A stretch of 64,000 nucleotides of DNA from Listeria monocytogenes (GTDB lineage Bacteria; Bacillota; Bacilli; Lactobacillales; Listeriaceae): positions 2,648,001 to 2,712,000 of the forward strand of contig NZ_CP054041.1 in NCBI RefSeq assembly GCF_013282665.1, in the 5' to 3' direction. Positions 1 through 11,825 of the stretch are shown piece after piece. Each line of letters opens with the position of its first letter. Position 1 is the stretch's first letter. The translations under genes were made by a program, and so were the position numbers. Below the pieces are notes generated by a model. The model did no database searches and was not told where the DNA came from. It saw only the letters and a program-made list of their open reading frames with translations.

Positions 1-1159
1 TTAGAACTGTAGCAAAACCTTTGATGGAACTTGTTCCAAAGTAGAAGAGAACCGCAGCTACGATAAGTGTCGTCAAGTTACCATCTAAAATCGCACGGAA
101 TGCTTCTTTACCGCCGACTTCAAAAGCCGCTTTCGTCGACCTACCGACTTTGATTTCTTCTTTTATCCGCTCGTAGGTTATTACGTTCGCGTCAACAGCC
201 ATACCTACCCCCAGAATTAACCCTGCAATCCCTGGTAAAGTAAGTGTTGCGTTAAGCAGACTCAGTATTAATAGTACTAAATAAGTGTATGCTACTAAAG
301 TGATACAAGCAATAATACCTGGTAAACGGTAAACAGCCATCATGAAAATAAAGATAGCAATAACCCCAATAATACCAGCTAAAATTGTTTCTTGTAAGGC
401 ATCTTGCCCAAATTGAGCACCAACAGATGTCGAGTAAACTTCTTTCATTTTTACAGGGAGAGCACCAGAGTTCAGCAAATCAGCTAAATCTTTTGCTTCT
501 TCCGTTGTGAAACTTCCGGAAATTTCTACTTTATCTGTATCGAGCACGCTACTAACGTTTGGTGCTGATAAGTAAGCTGGGTCTTTCTTCTCGCGTTCTG
601 TTTTGTATTTTTGGCCTTCTTTCCAATCTAACCAAATAACTAATTGATTGTCAGGTGCCTCAGCCAAAATTGTTTTTGTTACACTAGCAAATTTGTCAGC
701 ACTTTTGAGTTTTAGAGTAACGATTGGATTATTGCTTGAATCGAAAGCTTGTTTGGCACCACCTGCAACTAAGTCACTACCATTCATCATCATCTTGTCA
801 TTTGCATCTCTAAATGATAATTGGGCTGTAGTGGATAACATTTTACGTGCTTCTTCCTGGTCAGTTACACCAGCAAGTTGAACACGAATACGGTTATCCC
901 CTTCGATTTGAATACTTGGTTCAGCTACACCTAATGAATTGATACGCTTATCAAGTGAAGTTACCGTATCTGTCAACGTTTGTTTAGATACAGTCCCTTT
1001 CCCATCAGCTGGTGACACTTCATATAGAACTTCGAATCCCCCTTGAAGATCCAAGCCTAAGTTGATGTTTTGCATAACCATTTTTGCGGTACCAAATACA
1101 GCACCAAAGATAATTGCAACTACTAGAAAGAAAATAACTATCTTACTCTTTTTTACCAT
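1..1159 (-). CDS. secDF: Protein-export membrane protein SecDF, N-terminal (SecD) part, cut by window edge
   Basis: SecDF is a membrane accessory of the Sec translocon that uses the proton gradient to help complete secretion. About 386 codons are visible; the frame is still open at base 1, so the rest of SecD and all of SecF lie outside. The ATG at 1159 starts a basic tip and a hydrophobic segment (residues about 7-24), followed by the SecD signature LGLDLQGG at 34-41. The last visible stretch reads through FGTSSIKGF, the membrane part typical of SecD. A fused SecDF is expected in Listeria and Bacillus, but the fusion itself cannot be seen here. comN lies about 100 bases upstream on the same strand. 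Confidence 0.93.
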   Translation of the reverse strand, partial: MVKKSKIVIFFLVVAIIFGAVFGTAKMVMQNINLGLDLQGGFEVLYEVSPADGKGTVSKQTLTDTVTSLDKRINSLGVAEPSIQIEGDNRIRVQLAGVTDQEEARKMLSTTAQLSFRDANDKMMMNGSDLVAGGAKQAFDSSNNPIVTLKLKSADKFASVTKTILAEAPDNQLVIWLDWKEGQKYKTEREKKDPAYLSAPNVSSVLDTDKVEISGSFTTEEAKDLADLLNSGALPVKMKEVYSTSVGAQFGQDALQETILAGIIGVIAIFIFMMAVYRLPGIIACITLVAYTYLVLLILSLLNATLTLPGIAGLILGVGMAVDANVITYERIKEEIKVGRSTKAAFEVGGKEAFRAILDGNLTTLIVAAVLFYFGTSSIKGFATVL

Positions 1160-1259
1160 TTCTGTTTCGTTCCTCCCTCATCTAAACCATAACAAATCCC
1201 AGTCTAACAACAAATACTTCTATTTTATGTATGGAACTCAAGCATTTGCTAACAGGCTG

Positions 1260-1550
1260 TTAATCTTCCACATTTGGTTGAAGCATACTATCTGCTTGAG
1301 AAACATGGTTATTAGATTCTTGTTCAGCTGTTGTCATAATAAATTGCATTAATTGTCCAATATTCATTTGCATGACATCATTAATACGTTCATGCAAAGC
1401 AGGGGTTGGTTCATTCTTCCACTTTTCTTCTGTTAAAAATGCCCAAATGTGGCTTGCCTTGATTTCTCGGTAACCTAAGATATGAAAATCTTCCACTTTG
1501 ATAGCTATGGCAGGTGCTAAATCTTCATACCATTCCGAAAATCTATCCAT
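1260..1550 (-). CDS. comN: ComN-like post-transcriptional regulator
   Basis: A 96-residue acidic cytosolic protein resembling Bacillus ComN (YrzD), which controls late-competence comE mRNA and binds DivIVA. The family core is the N-terminal 65 residues (WYEDLAPAI, then a helix-rich stretch with IWAFLTEEKWK); the C-terminal 25 residues are polar and probably disordered. It sits between secDF and yajC as in Bacillus. A strong terminator upstream (1643-1684) separates it from the yajC operon. The family call rests on remembered sequence and gene order, and the function in this organism is inferred. Confidence 0.75.
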   Translation of the reverse strand: MDRFSEWYEDLAPAIAIKVEDFHILGYREIKASHIWAFLTEEKWKNEPTPALHERINDVMQMNIGQLMQFIMTTAEQESNNHVSQADSMLQPNVED

Positions 1551-1642
1551 ATCAAGTCGTCCCCTTTCTTAAACAATAAGCATATTCCCATTTTATCTAA
1601 AAAAAGCTTAAATGGGAAGTATAAGCTCTATTTTTTATGGTT

Positions 1643-1684
1643 AAAAAATGCCATTTCACCGTTTAAAGGGAAATGGCATTTTTA
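1643..1684 (-). terminator. Intrinsic terminator after yajC
   Basis: A hairpin with near-perfect arms (AAATGCCATTTC against GAAATGGCATTT) followed on the minus strand by a T run at 1643-1648. It ends the ruvA-ruvB-queA-tgt-yajC unit just past the yajC stop. A- and T-runs on both sides mean it could work in both directions. Confidence 0.85.
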
Positions 1685-1693
1685 TTTCAACTA

Positions 1694-2011
1694 TTATTTG
1701 TTGTCTTCTACAACTTCCGTATCATCAGAAGCTGTTTCTGTTACAACTCCGTTACCTTTTTCAAGTACAGTTCTGATTGCATTACGGTCAAAAGTTAATT
1801 TGCTGTTTCCACATTTCAAAATGACTGTGCCATCTTCAATTGCTTCTACAATACCGTGAAGTCCACCAATGGTAATAATTTTATCACCTTTTGCTAAACT
1901 ATTTTGCATATTTTGTACTTCTTTTTGACGTTTTTGTTGAGGTCTGATTAATAAGAAGTAAAACAAAACGATCATCAAGATAATTGGTATAAATGTTACA
2001 ATACCGCCCAT
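1694..2011 (-). CDS. yajC: Sec translocon accessory protein YajC
   Basis: A 105-residue single-pass membrane protein that associates with SecDF. The membrane helix spans about residues 4-22 and is followed by the signature RPQQKR at 23-28 and a small soluble domain (DKIITIGGLHGIVEAI). I start at the ATG at 2011 because AAAGGAG lies 9 bases before it; a TTG three codons earlier abuts the Shine-Dalgarno site and is unlikely. It is the last gene of the ruvAB-queA-tgt unit, a conserved arrangement. The C-terminal 20 residues are acidic and variable. Confidence 0.93.
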   Translation of the reverse strand: MGGIVTFIPIILMIVLFYFLLIRPQQKRQKEVQNMQNSLAKGDKIITIGGLHGIVEAIEDGTVILKCGNSKLTFDRNAIRTVLEKGNGVVTETASDDTEVVEDNK

Positions 2012-2044
2012 ATTTTCCAACTCCTTTCGATACTTTATATATAT

Positions 2045-3187
<1,143 letters not shown>

Positions 3188-3270
3188 TTACCTCTTTCTT
3201 ATTTACTCTATTCACTAGCATAACGAAAATTACCAATGAAAACAAGCTTTTCTGTTAATTTTTTCGCAAT

Positions 3271-4299
3271 TTAATGGATAAACATGGCATCGCCAAAACT
3301 AAAGAAGCGATATTGTTGTTCTACAGCATGATTATACGCTGCTAAAATTTTCGTGCGGTCTGATAAAGCAGACACAAGCATAATTAATGTCGATTTCGGT
3401 AAATGGAAATTCGTTATTAGTGCATCTACTGCCTGAAAAGTATACCCTGGGGAAATGAAAATCTCTGTCCAACCTGATTCAGCCACTAGTTTACCGTCAT
3501 GACGACTCGCAATGGTTTCTAATGTTCGGATAGAAGTCGTTCCAACTGCAACAACTTTTCCGCCATGTGCTTTGATTTTATTAATTCGCTCTGCAGATTC
3601 TTCTGTTAAACGATAAAATTCAGAATGCATTTTATGATTAGCAGTATCTTCTACGTCCACTGGGCGGAATGTACCAAGTCCTACATGAAGTGTCACGAAA
3701 ATGATTTCTACACCTTTTGCGCTAATTTTCGCCAGTAAATCTTCTGTAAAATGAAGACCCGCTGTTGGCGCTGCTGCTGAACCATTCTCTTTCGCATAGA
3801 CGGTTTGATAACGATCCTGATCAGCAAGTTGTTCTTTAATGTATGGTGGAAGTGGCATCTCGCCAAGTTGTTCTAAAACTTCATAAAAAATGCCTTCATA
3901 AGAAAATTCTAAAATCCGACCACCATGCTCGAGCTCTTCCAAGCAAGTTGCTTTTAAAGCGCCGTCACCAAAAGTAATGGTTGCACCTTTTCGAATTCTT
4001 TTGGCAGGTTTTACTAAAGTTTCCCATGCATTGCCTTCTTTTTGTTTCAAAAGGAGCACTTCAATATGCGCGCCAGTTTCATCTTTAATACCATGCAGCC
4101 TTGCTGGGAGAACGCGTGTGTCATTTAATACTAGCGCGTCCCCTTCGTTTAAATAGCTGATAATATCTGTAAAATGTTGATCTTTTATGTCACCTGACTC
4201 TTTATCAAGCACCATTAGTCGGCTTGAAGTCCGGTCTAATAGTGGGGTTTGTGCGATTAATTCTTCTGGTAAATCAAAATCGAAATCTTCTACTTTCAT
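3271..4299 (-). CDS. queA: S-adenosylmethionine:tRNA ribosyltransferase-isomerase QueA
   Basis: Transfers the ribosyl group of SAM to preQ1-tRNA to give epoxyqueuosine-tRNA. 342 residues, full length. Family stretches visible: [15 protein letters not shown] at the N-terminus, [28 protein letters not shown] (about 177-190), [10 protein letters not shown] and the C-terminal [14 protein letters not shown]. The start lies 3 bases from the ruvB stop, so the two are co-transcribed and probably translationally coupled; an AAAGAGG site precedes the ATG. Confidence 0.97.
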   Translation of the reverse strand: MKVEDFDFDLPEELIAQTPLLDRTSSRLMVLDKESGDIKDQHFTDIISYLNEGDALVLNDTRVLPARLHGIKDETGAHIEVLLLKQKEGNAWETLVKPAKRIRKGATITFGDGALKATCLEELEHGGRILEFSYEGIFYEVLEQLGEMPLPPYIKEQLADQDRYQTVYAKENGSAAAPTAGLHFTEDLLAKISAKGVEIIFVTLHVGLGTFRPVDVEDTANHKMHSEFYRLTEESAERINKIKAHGGKVVAVGTTSIRTLETIASRHDGKLVAESGWTEIFISPGYTFQAVDALITNFHLPKSTLIMLVSALSDRTKILAAYNHAVEQQYRFFSFGDAMFIH

Positions 4300-4302
4300 G
4301 CT

Positions 4303-5310
4303 TTATACCTCTTTTTCATAACTTATTCCTAAATGGTTATACGCCGTTTCAGTTGCAATTCTTCCTCGCGGCGTTCTTTGTAGAAAACCGATTTGTAGTA
4401 AATATGGTTCTTGCATATCTTCGATGGTTTCTCGTTCTTCTCCAATACTTGCAGCGATTGTATCCAGACCAACAGGACCGCCTCTAAACGATTGGATAAT
4501 CGTATGCAAGAGCTTCTGGTCAATCGTATCTAACCCTCTTGGATCTACTTGGAGTAAAGTAAGTGCTTCTTTCGCTAGCTTTTCAGTTACCGTTCCATTT
4601 CCTCGAACTTGCGCGAAATCACGTACTCGTTTTAATAAACGATTGGCAATCCGCGGGGTTCCTCTTGAACGTCTCGCTATTTCACGCGCACCAAGATCAT
4701 CAATTTTTGTATCTAAAATATTCGAAGTTCTGAGTACAATTTCGGTCAACTGTTCTTCTGTATAAAATTCTAAATGATCAATTACGCCAAAACGATCTCT
4801 AAGTGGTGCGGATAAGAGTCCAGCTCGTGTTGTTGCTCCAATCAACGTAAATGGTGGTAAATCTAAGCGGACCGAGCGCGCAGTTGGACCTGTTCCAATT
4901 ACAATATCCAAGCAATAATCTTCCATTGCCGGATATAAAATCTCTTCAATCGCTCTCGATAAACGATGGATTTCATCAATAAATAAAACATCCCCTGGTT
5001 CAAGGCTTGTCAAAATGGTCGCTAAGTCACCTGGACGTTCAATAGCTGGTCCACTGGTTGTTTTAATTTGGCTACCCATTTCAGATGCAATGACCATCGC
5101 AAGGGTTGTTTTACCAAGTCCTGGAGGGCCATATAAAAGCACATGATCAAGCGCTTCATTTCGGAGCGTGGCTGCTTCTATAAAGACTGTTAAATTATTC
5201 TTTACTTTGTCTTGTCCTATATATTGTGAAAGGGTCTGTGGCCGCAAACTAGTTTCAAAAGATACTTCTTCTGCGTCTACCGTTTCACTTGAAATAATTC
5301 GTTCATCCAT
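4303..5310 (-). CDS. ruvB: Holliday junction branch-migration helicase RuvB
   Basis: AAA+ ring motor that drives branch migration with RuvA during recombinational repair. 335 residues. Walker [10 protein letters not shown] at 61-69, Walker B with DEIH at 112-115, sensor 1 [18 protein letters not shown], sensor 2 [18 protein letters not shown], and a C-terminal winged helix ([19 protein letters not shown]). GAGAGGAG lies upstream of the ATG. It follows ruvA by 15 bases. A degenerate LexA-like box before ruvA suggests damage control of both genes. Confidence 0.98.
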   Translation of the reverse strand: MDERIISSETVDAEEVSFETSLRPQTLSQYIGQDKVKNNLTVFIEAATLRNEALDHVLLYGPPGLGKTTLAMVIASEMGSQIKTTSGPAIERPGDLATILTSLEPGDVLFIDEIHRLSRAIEEILYPAMEDYCLDIVIGTGPTARSVRLDLPPFTLIGATTRAGLLSAPLRDRFGVIDHLEFYTEEQLTEIVLRTSNILDTKIDDLGAREIARRSRGTPRIANRLLKRVRDFAQVRGNGTVTEKLAKEALTLLQVDPRGLDTIDQKLLHTIIQSFRGGPVGLDTIAASIGEERETIEDMQEPYLLQIGFLQRTPRGRIATETAYNHLGISYEKEV

Positions 5311-5325
5311 GCCACAAGCTCCTCT

Positions 5326-5931
5326 CTATTTTGTCATTAATTGTAGTGCTAGCTTGATATATGCGTCGCTTGTTAGGTCCGTTTCTTTCGCCAATTTTGG
5401 TATTACTTTTTTTAGTTCTCGCGTGCTATAGCCAAGCGCTTCTAAAGCTAATACAGCCTCTTCTAATTGCGGAGAAAGTCCAGCAACCATATCGTTTTCT
5501 GGTGCAACATAAACAATTTCACTTGCTACAACATCGGCTAGCTTGCCTTTTAAATCGAGAATGATTTGGCGTGCTGTTTTTTTACCAACACTAGGAAATT
5601 TAGTTAAATAAACATCGTCTTCGGATTCAATAGCAGAAATCAGTGGAACGACATCGCCTGAAGCAATAATAGCTAAGGCGCTTTTTGGTCCAATGCCCGA
5701 AACACTCAATAATTTTTTGAATAAATAACGTTCTTCTGTTGTTTGAAATCCGAATAGAGAAATATTATCCTCCCGCACATGTTGATACAAAAAGACTTGC
5801 GCTTCTGTACCTTCTAATCGTTGAAAGGAAAACGGGTTTCCTGTAATTATTTGATAGCCAATTTGTCCTGCCTCGACAACAATATATTCGGGTGTAATCG
5901 TCGTAACGGTTCCTTTTATGTAATCGTACAA
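5326..5931 (-). CDS. ruvA: Holliday junction DNA-binding protein RuvA
   Basis: Forms the tetramer that holds the four-way junction and loads RuvB. 201 residues: N-terminal OB fold (1-62, [12 protein letters not shown]), two helix-hairpin-helix motifs around 72-130 ([11 protein letters not shown] and [13 protein letters not shown]), and a flexible linker leading to the C-terminal RuvB-binding domain (155-201). The start is TTG at 5931, with GAGAGG 9 bases upstream; no ATG fits the conserved N-terminus. It opens the ruvAB-queA-tgt-yajC unit. Confidence 0.96.
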   Translation of the reverse strand: MYDYIKGTVTTITPEYIVVEAGQIGYQIITGNPFSFQRLEGTEAQVFLYQHVREDNISLFGFQTTEERYLFKKLLSVSGIGPKSALAIIASGDVVPLISAIESEDDVYLTKFPSVGKKTARQIILDLKGKLADVVASEIVYVAPENDMVAGLSPQLEEAVLALEALGYSTRELKKVIPKLAKETDLTSDAYIKLALQLMTK

Positions 5932-5963
5932 TTTATTCGTCCTCTCTTCATTTCACGTCATAC

Positions 5964-5997
5964 ATTATATGATAGCATAAAATGGAACGTCTGTACT
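5964..5997 (-). promoter_or_regulatory. ruvA promoter region with LexA-like box
   Basis: A TATAAT -10 element lies at 5964-5969 (minus strand). At 5984-5997, over the expected -35, is AGTACAGACGTTCC, which shares the GTTC half and the inner AC of the Gram-positive SOS box (CGAAC-N4-GTTCG) but departs from it at several outer positions. Bacillus ruvAB is SOS-controlled, so the placement makes sense; the match itself is weak. Confidence 0.4.
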
Positions 5998-6054
5998 AGT
6001 TTTTGTTCATAAAAGAAAAGCGCCTTTAGTTTACATAATAATATTATTGCCACC

Positions 6055-6990
6055 TTAAATAGATTCGATGCTTTTTTTAATGACTGCTACCGAATTTGCA
6101 AAAGCTTGTTGTTCTTGTTCATCTAATTTTAACGAGATGATTTCTTTTACACCATTTTGGCTTAAAACAGCTGGAACTCCGATGGCTAAGCCGCTTTCTC
6201 CATACTCACCATCAAGCACACAAGATACCGTCAATGCGCGCTGGCTACCACTAAAAATATGGCGACAAATCTCAACAATCGTACCGCCGATGCCATATTC
6301 TGTGCATCCTTTTTGGTGATAAATTTCAAAACCAGTGTCACGAGCAGTTTCACCAATCTTTTTCAAATCCAGTGCCTCGCCTAATTTTTCCATGCTATAT
6401 TCATTTACAGGTTTACCGTAAATAGATGAATGTGACCAGACTGGAAACTGGGAATCACCGTGTTCTCCAAGGATAAAAGCATCGATGCTTTGCGCGGCAA
6501 TATCTAGTTTCTCTGCAAGTAAACGACGTAATCTTGTTGTATCTAGCCAGACACCTGTTCCAAGTACTCGTTCTCTTGGTAAGCCAGACAATTTCCATAC
6601 CTGATAGGTGATGATATCACATGGATTCGTTGCAATTAAGAATATGCCTTTAAATCCACCTTTCATCATTTCAGGAACAATACTTGAAACAATGCTTGAA
6701 GTACTTCTAAGTTCGTCTAGACGAGTTTGTCCTTCTTTTAAAGGTCCTGCTGTTACAGTAATTACAGCAATATCTACATCCGCACAATCACTTGCCTCAC
6801 GAACTGTGATATCCATTTTCCCGGGCATAAACGCTGCGGCATCTGCCAAGTCTTTCCGATTTCCTTCTACGCGTTCTTTATTTAAATCTACGAGAATTAA
6901 CTCTTCGACAAATTTTTGATTAACAAAGGCGTGTGCTGCAGCTGTCCCTACATTCCCTGCTCCAATTATCATTACTTTACGTGGTTTCAT
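6055..6990 (-). CDS. ldh: L-lactate dehydrogenase family protein (divergent substrate loop)
   Basis: NAD-dependent 2-hydroxyacid dehydrogenase of the LDH/MDH fold. 311 residues from the ATG at 6990, which has AGGAGG 6 bases upstream; the frame stays open upstream but lacks a good site there. GAGNVG at 10-15 binds NAD; Arg90, Asp150, Arg153 and His177 (GEHGDS) fit the catalytic set. The mobile loop AGPLKEGQTR (81-90) is one residue shorter than the usual AGxxQKPGETR and has no Gln at the lactate-specificity position, and ATNPCD replaces SNPVD. The true substrate could be another 2-oxoacid. It lies alone between yebC and ruvA. Confidence 0.85.
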   Translation of the reverse strand: MKPRKVMIIGAGNVGTAAAHAFVNQKFVEELILVDLNKERVEGNRKDLADAAAFMPGKMDITVREASDCADVDIAVITVTAGPLKEGQTRLDELRSTSSIVSSIVPEMMKGGFKGIFLIATNPCDIITYQVWKLSGLPRERVLGTGVWLDTTRLRRLLAEKLDIAAQSIDAFILGEHGDSQFPVWSHSSIYGKPVNEYSMEKLGEALDLKKIGETARDTGFEIYHQKGCTEYGIGGTIVEICRHIFSGSQRALTVSCVLDGEYGESGLAIGVPAVLSQNGVKEIISLKLDEQEQQAFANSVAVIKKSIESI

Positions 6991-7012
6991 ATTTTTTCCT
7001 CCTAGTGATTCA

Positions 7013-7052
7013 TATAAAACACCCCTATTCAAATTGTCCGAAAAAGGGGTGT
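7013..7052 (-). terminator. Stem-loop terminator between yebC and ldh
   Basis: Arms ACACCCCT (7045-7052 read on the minus strand) and AGGGGTGT (7019-7026) enclose an 18-base loop and are followed by TTTTAT. It ends yebC transcripts just before the ldh ribosome site, so part of the transcripts may read into ldh. Confidence 0.55.
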
Positions 7053-7058
7053 GTTGAC

Positions 7059-7784
7059 TTAATTTATCTCTGCGTTCGTATAAACTTCTTGCACGTCATC
7101 ATCATCTTCAAGCGCTTCTAACATTTTATCAAATTGTGTTTGGTGATTTTCTGCAACTTCATTATAAACCGTTGGAAACATGGACAATTCAGCAGTAGCA
7201 AAAGTATAACCAGCTTCTTGCAAGGTCTCTTTCACTTCTGGAAAAAGAGCCGGATCTGTAAAAATTTCAAATACATCCTCGCTTACTTCCACATCATCCG
7301 CCCCTGCTTCAATAGCCTCCAGCATGAATTCTTCTTCGTCCACATCTAAACCTTCGCGTAAAATAACAAGATAACCTTTACGATCGAACATATAGCTTAC
7401 ACTACCGGTTTCACCAAGACTTCCACCGTTTTTATTAAAAGCTACACGAACGTTGGTGCTCGTACGATTTTTATTATCTGTAAGCGCATGGACAAGTACC
7501 GCAATTCCTCCCGGCGCATATCCTTCATAGGTTACTTCATCATAATTTTCGCCACTCGTATTACCTGCAGCTTTATCAATAGCTCGCTTAATATTATCGT
7601 TCGGCATGTTGACCGCTTTTGCTTTATCCATAACTAATCGGAGCGACGGGTTTAAACTCGGATCAGGACCTTTTTTCGCTGCAACAAAAATTTCTCTCGC
7701 TAATTTTTGGAATACTTTGGAACGCTTGGAATCTTGTGCATTTTTTCGACCTTGAATATTATTCCATTTTGAATGTCCTGACAT
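7059..7784 (-). CDS. yebC: YebC/TACO1-family protein
   Basis: A 241-residue member of the YebC/PmpR family, described as a transcription factor in some bacteria and as a translation factor helping ribosomes through proline-rich stretches in others. Full family length, starting [11 protein letters not shown] with the conserved Lys/Arg-rich N-terminal domain ([21 protein letters not shown]), then two acidic alpha/beta domains ([33 protein letters not shown] at the end). The start ATG at 7784 has AAAGGAG upstream. It stands alone between the pheA terminator and ldh. Confidence 0.93.
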   Translation of the reverse strand: MSGHSKWNNIQGRKNAQDSKRSKVFQKLAREIFVAAKKGPDPSLNPSLRLVMDKAKAVNMPNDNIKRAIDKAAGNTSGENYDEVTYEGYAPGGIAVLVHALTDNKNRTSTNVRVAFNKNGGSLGETGSVSYMFDRKGYLVILREGLDVDEEEFMLEAIEAGADDVEVSEDVFEIFTDPALFPEVKETLQEAGYTFATAELSMFPTVYNEVAENHQTQFDKMLEALEDDDDVQEVYTNAEIN

Positions 7785-7856
7785 ATATTTCACTCCTTTT
7801 AGATTTAGTAAAGCTTTTCTCCTACAAATTCTAACGTAAAAAGGGAGGAATCGCAA

Positions 7857-7890
7857 TAAAAAAGTTACCGCAAAAATTGCGATAACTCTT
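7857..7890 (-). terminator. Intrinsic terminator after pheA
   Basis: GTTATCGCAA and TTGCGGTAAC pair (one wobble, small loop) and run into TTTTTT on the minus strand directly past the pheA stop. Confidence 0.8.
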
Positions 7891-7893
7891 TAT

Positions 7894-8742
7894 TTAAGTC
7901 GTTTGTAAGCGGTGAACGTGATAGGTTCCGAGTTTATTTGCCGTTCCACCTAAAAGTGTTATTTCATCAAGCGCATTAGTTACGAGTGTTTCTTTTCCTT
8001 CTGAAAGCACATCAATCAAGAAAAAGTACTCGCCTAATGAGGTTTTAAGCGGTCTTGATTCGATTTTACTTAAATCAATATCCCGCCAAGCAAACGTAGA
8101 TAAGACTTTATGTAACGCACCTGGCATATTGTTAGGCAAAATAACAGAAATAGACGTTTTTTCTTCTTCTTTTGGTAATAAAATCGAAACAGGTTTACGG
8201 CTTAAAACAAAAAATCTTGTTTGATTTAATTCCAAGTCTTGCGCATTTTCTTGGACGATTTCAAGCCCGTACTCATTCGCCGCCATGCGTGGTGCAATAG
8301 CTGCGACAAGTTCTGTCGGATTATTACTAACCCATTTTGCAGCATAGGCGGTTGAAGGTGTAACTTCACGCTCTACTCCATATAATTCTGCTTGAAGAAA
8401 TGTATGACACTGTGCAAGTGCTTGTGGATGGGACATTACTTTTTGTACTGATTTCCAAGCGGACACGTGTGCTGGATGAACCATTAAATGTTGCGCGATT
8501 GGGAGAACAATCTCCGCTACTACAGGGACACTTGAAAAATGAAATAAGTAGTCCAGCGTGATATTAACGCTTCCTTCAATCGTATTTTCAATTGGAACAA
8601 CAGCCACGTCCACATCTTCTTTTTCAATCGCCATAATACAATCTGGAATCGTGCTCTTTGCTATCATCTCTTCTTTTGGAAAAGCCTTCGCTGCTGCCGC
8701 ATGTGTAAAAGATGCTGCTGGGCCTAAATAAGCAATTTTCAT
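7894..8742 (-). CDS. pheA: Prephenate dehydratase
   Basis: Converts prephenate to phenylpyruvate for phenylalanine synthesis. 282 residues from the ATG at 8742 (AAAGGAGAG upstream). Periplasmic-binding-like catalytic halves cover about 1-180 with the TRF motif at 175-177 (NQTRFF), whose Thr is catalytic. An ACT domain (197-270) carries GALH (208-211) and ESRP (228-231), the phenylalanine-sensing motifs, so feedback inhibition is expected. It is a monofunctional enzyme with no chorismate mutase domain. obgE lies upstream across a terminator, the order known from Bacillus without pheB. Confidence 0.96.
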   Translation of the reverse strand: MKIAYLGPAASFTHAAAAKAFPKEEMIAKSTIPDCIMAIEKEDVDVAVVPIENTIEGSVNITLDYLFHFSSVPVVAEIVLPIAQHLMVHPAHVSAWKSVQKVMSHPQALAQCHTFLQAELYGVEREVTPSTAYAAKWVSNNPTELVAAIAPRMAANEYGLEIVQENAQDLELNQTRFFVLSRKPVSILLPKEEEKTSISVILPNNMPGALHKVLSTFAWRDIDLSKIESRPLKTSLGEYFFLIDVLSEGKETLVTNALDEITLLGGTANKLGTYHVHRLQTT

Positions 8743-8770
8743 TTTCAACTCTCCTTTTATCGTAGCTAGG

Positions 8771-8807
8771 AAAAAAGCGTGCGCCAACTAATTGGCGCAG
8801 CACTTTG
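8771..8807 (-). terminator. Intrinsic terminator after obgE
   Basis: A GC-rich stem (GCGCCAA with TTGGCGC, extended by mismatched outer pairs) ends in TTTTTT on the minus strand, between obgE and pheA. Confidence 0.8.
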
Positions 8808-8808
8808 T

Positions 8809-10098
8809 TTAATCCATAAATTCAAATTCATAATCAAGCAAGCGAACGATATCGCCGTCTTTAGCACCACGTTTTCTAAGTGCCTCATCGACACCCATTG
8901 CACGAAGTTGACGAGCAAAACGACTAATAGATGCATCACGCTCGAAGTTTGTCATCGTAAATAAACGTTCAATTTTTGCACCACTTAGTACAAAAGTACC
9001 GTCTGGCTCTCTAGAAATCTCGAAGTCAGGTTCCTCAGCAACATATTTGTAAAGAACTGTATCTTCGTCTTCTTGTTCCAAAATTTCATTAAGTGGAAAT
9101 TCTGGTGTTGTTTCTAATTTATCAGCAATAGCGAGAAGTAATTCGCGAAGTCCCGTTTTTGTTACTGCAGAAATTGGAAACACAGGAATATCCTCAGCAA
9201 TTTTTGTTTTAAATTCGTTTAAATTTTCTTCTGCATCTGGCATATCCATTTTATTTGCTACAATTATTTGTGGACGTTCCATTAAGCGCAAGTTGTATTG
9301 TTCTAATTCATTATTGATAGCCATATAATCTTCATAAGGTACGCGCCCTTCTGAGCCTGACATATCGATGACATGAACGATTACACGTGTTCTTTCGATA
9401 TGACGTAGGAATTGATGCCCTAAACCAACACCTTGGCTAGCACCTTCAATTAGACCCGGTAAATCGGCCATAACAAAGCTTCGACCATCGCCTGCATCAA
9501 CCATTCCTAAGTTAGGAACAATCGTTGTAAAGTGATACGCAGCAATTTTTGGTCTCGCAGCAGAAACAACAGATAATAAGGTTGATTTACCAACACTTGG
9601 GAAACCAACTAAACCAACATCTGCCAACACTTTAAGTTCTAATTGTACATTTCGTTCTTGTCCAGGTTCTCCGTTTTCAGAAAGTTCTGGAGCCGGATTT
9701 GCTGGTGTTGCAAAGCGTTTATTACCACGTCCGCCACGTCCAGCTTTTGCAATAACCGCGCGTTGACCATGTGCTACTAAATCAGCAATAATCTCACCCG
9801 TATCAATATCTTTCACAATAGTTCCTTGTGGTACTTTGACAACCAAATCTTCTGCGCCGCGCCCATGCATACTTTTACTCATGCCGTGTTCGCCGTGCTC
9901 GGCTTTAAAGATTCGTTTAAAACGGAAATCTACCAATGTGCGCAGACCTTCATCCACAACAAATACAACGTCCGCTCCTTTACCACCGTCACCGCCAGCA
10001 GGACCACCGTTTGGTACAAATTTTTCGCGACGGAATGCTACCATACCGTCCCCACCATTACCAGCTTTTACATATATCTTAACCTGATCTACAAACAT
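8809..10098 (-). CDS. obgE: GTPase Obg (CgtA)
   Basis: Ribosome-associated GTPase involved in 50S maturation and stress signalling. 429 residues: glycine-rich Obg domain (1-157, with [17 protein letters not shown] and the [11 protein letters not shown] segment), G domain with P-loop GFPSVGKS at 165-172, switch II DLPG at 212-215 and NKMD near 282, then the Gram-positive OCT domain (about 350-429). I start at [10 protein letters not shown]; the Shine-Dalgarno site GGGAG is 12 bases away, longer than ideal. In Bacillus obg follows spo0B; here the slot upstream holds glpFK. Confidence 0.97.
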   Translation of the reverse strand: MFVDQVKIYVKAGNGGDGMVAFRREKFVPNGGPAGGDGGKGADVVFVVDEGLRTLVDFRFKRIFKAEHGEHGMSKSMHGRGAEDLVVKVPQGTIVKDIDTGEIIADLVAHGQRAVIAKAGRGGRGNKRFATPANPAPELSENGEPGQERNVQLELKVLADVGLVGFPSVGKSTLLSVVSAARPKIAAYHFTTIVPNLGMVDAGDGRSFVMADLPGLIEGASQGVGLGHQFLRHIERTRVIVHVIDMSGSEGRVPYEDYMAINNELEQYNLRLMERPQIIVANKMDMPDAEENLNEFKTKIAEDIPVFPISAVTKTGLRELLLAIADKLETTPEFPLNEILEQEDEDTVLYKYVAEEPDFEISREPDGTFVLSGAKIERLFTMTNFERDASISRFARQLRAMGVDEALRKRGAKDGDIVRLLDYEFEFMD

Positions 10099-10210
10099 AA
10101 TTTTTATATTCTCCCGTTCCTTAAAAGTCTTATCTTTCATTATAACGAACAAACTATACATCTGTCACTATATTTATTTCTATTTCCAAATATTTATTTG
10201 ATTTACCTAA

Positions 10211-10247
10211 CAAAAAAGCACCAAATGCTTTTACACATTTGGCGCAT
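10211..10247 (-). terminator. Intrinsic terminator after glpK
   Basis: GCGCCAAATG and CATTTGGTGC pair around an 8-base loop and are followed by TTTTTT on the minus strand, just past the glpK stop. Confidence 0.88.
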
Positions 10248-10257
10248 CTTTTAACAA

Positions 10258-11802
<1,545 letters not shown>

Positions 11803-11825
11803 TTAGAGCTAGTTATCCTCCTAGC

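Noticed and set aside
9826..10254. 142-codon plus-strand frame opposite the start of obgE
   Set aside because: Antisense to a well-conserved gene, no ribosome site, biased composition, and it crosses the glpK terminator.
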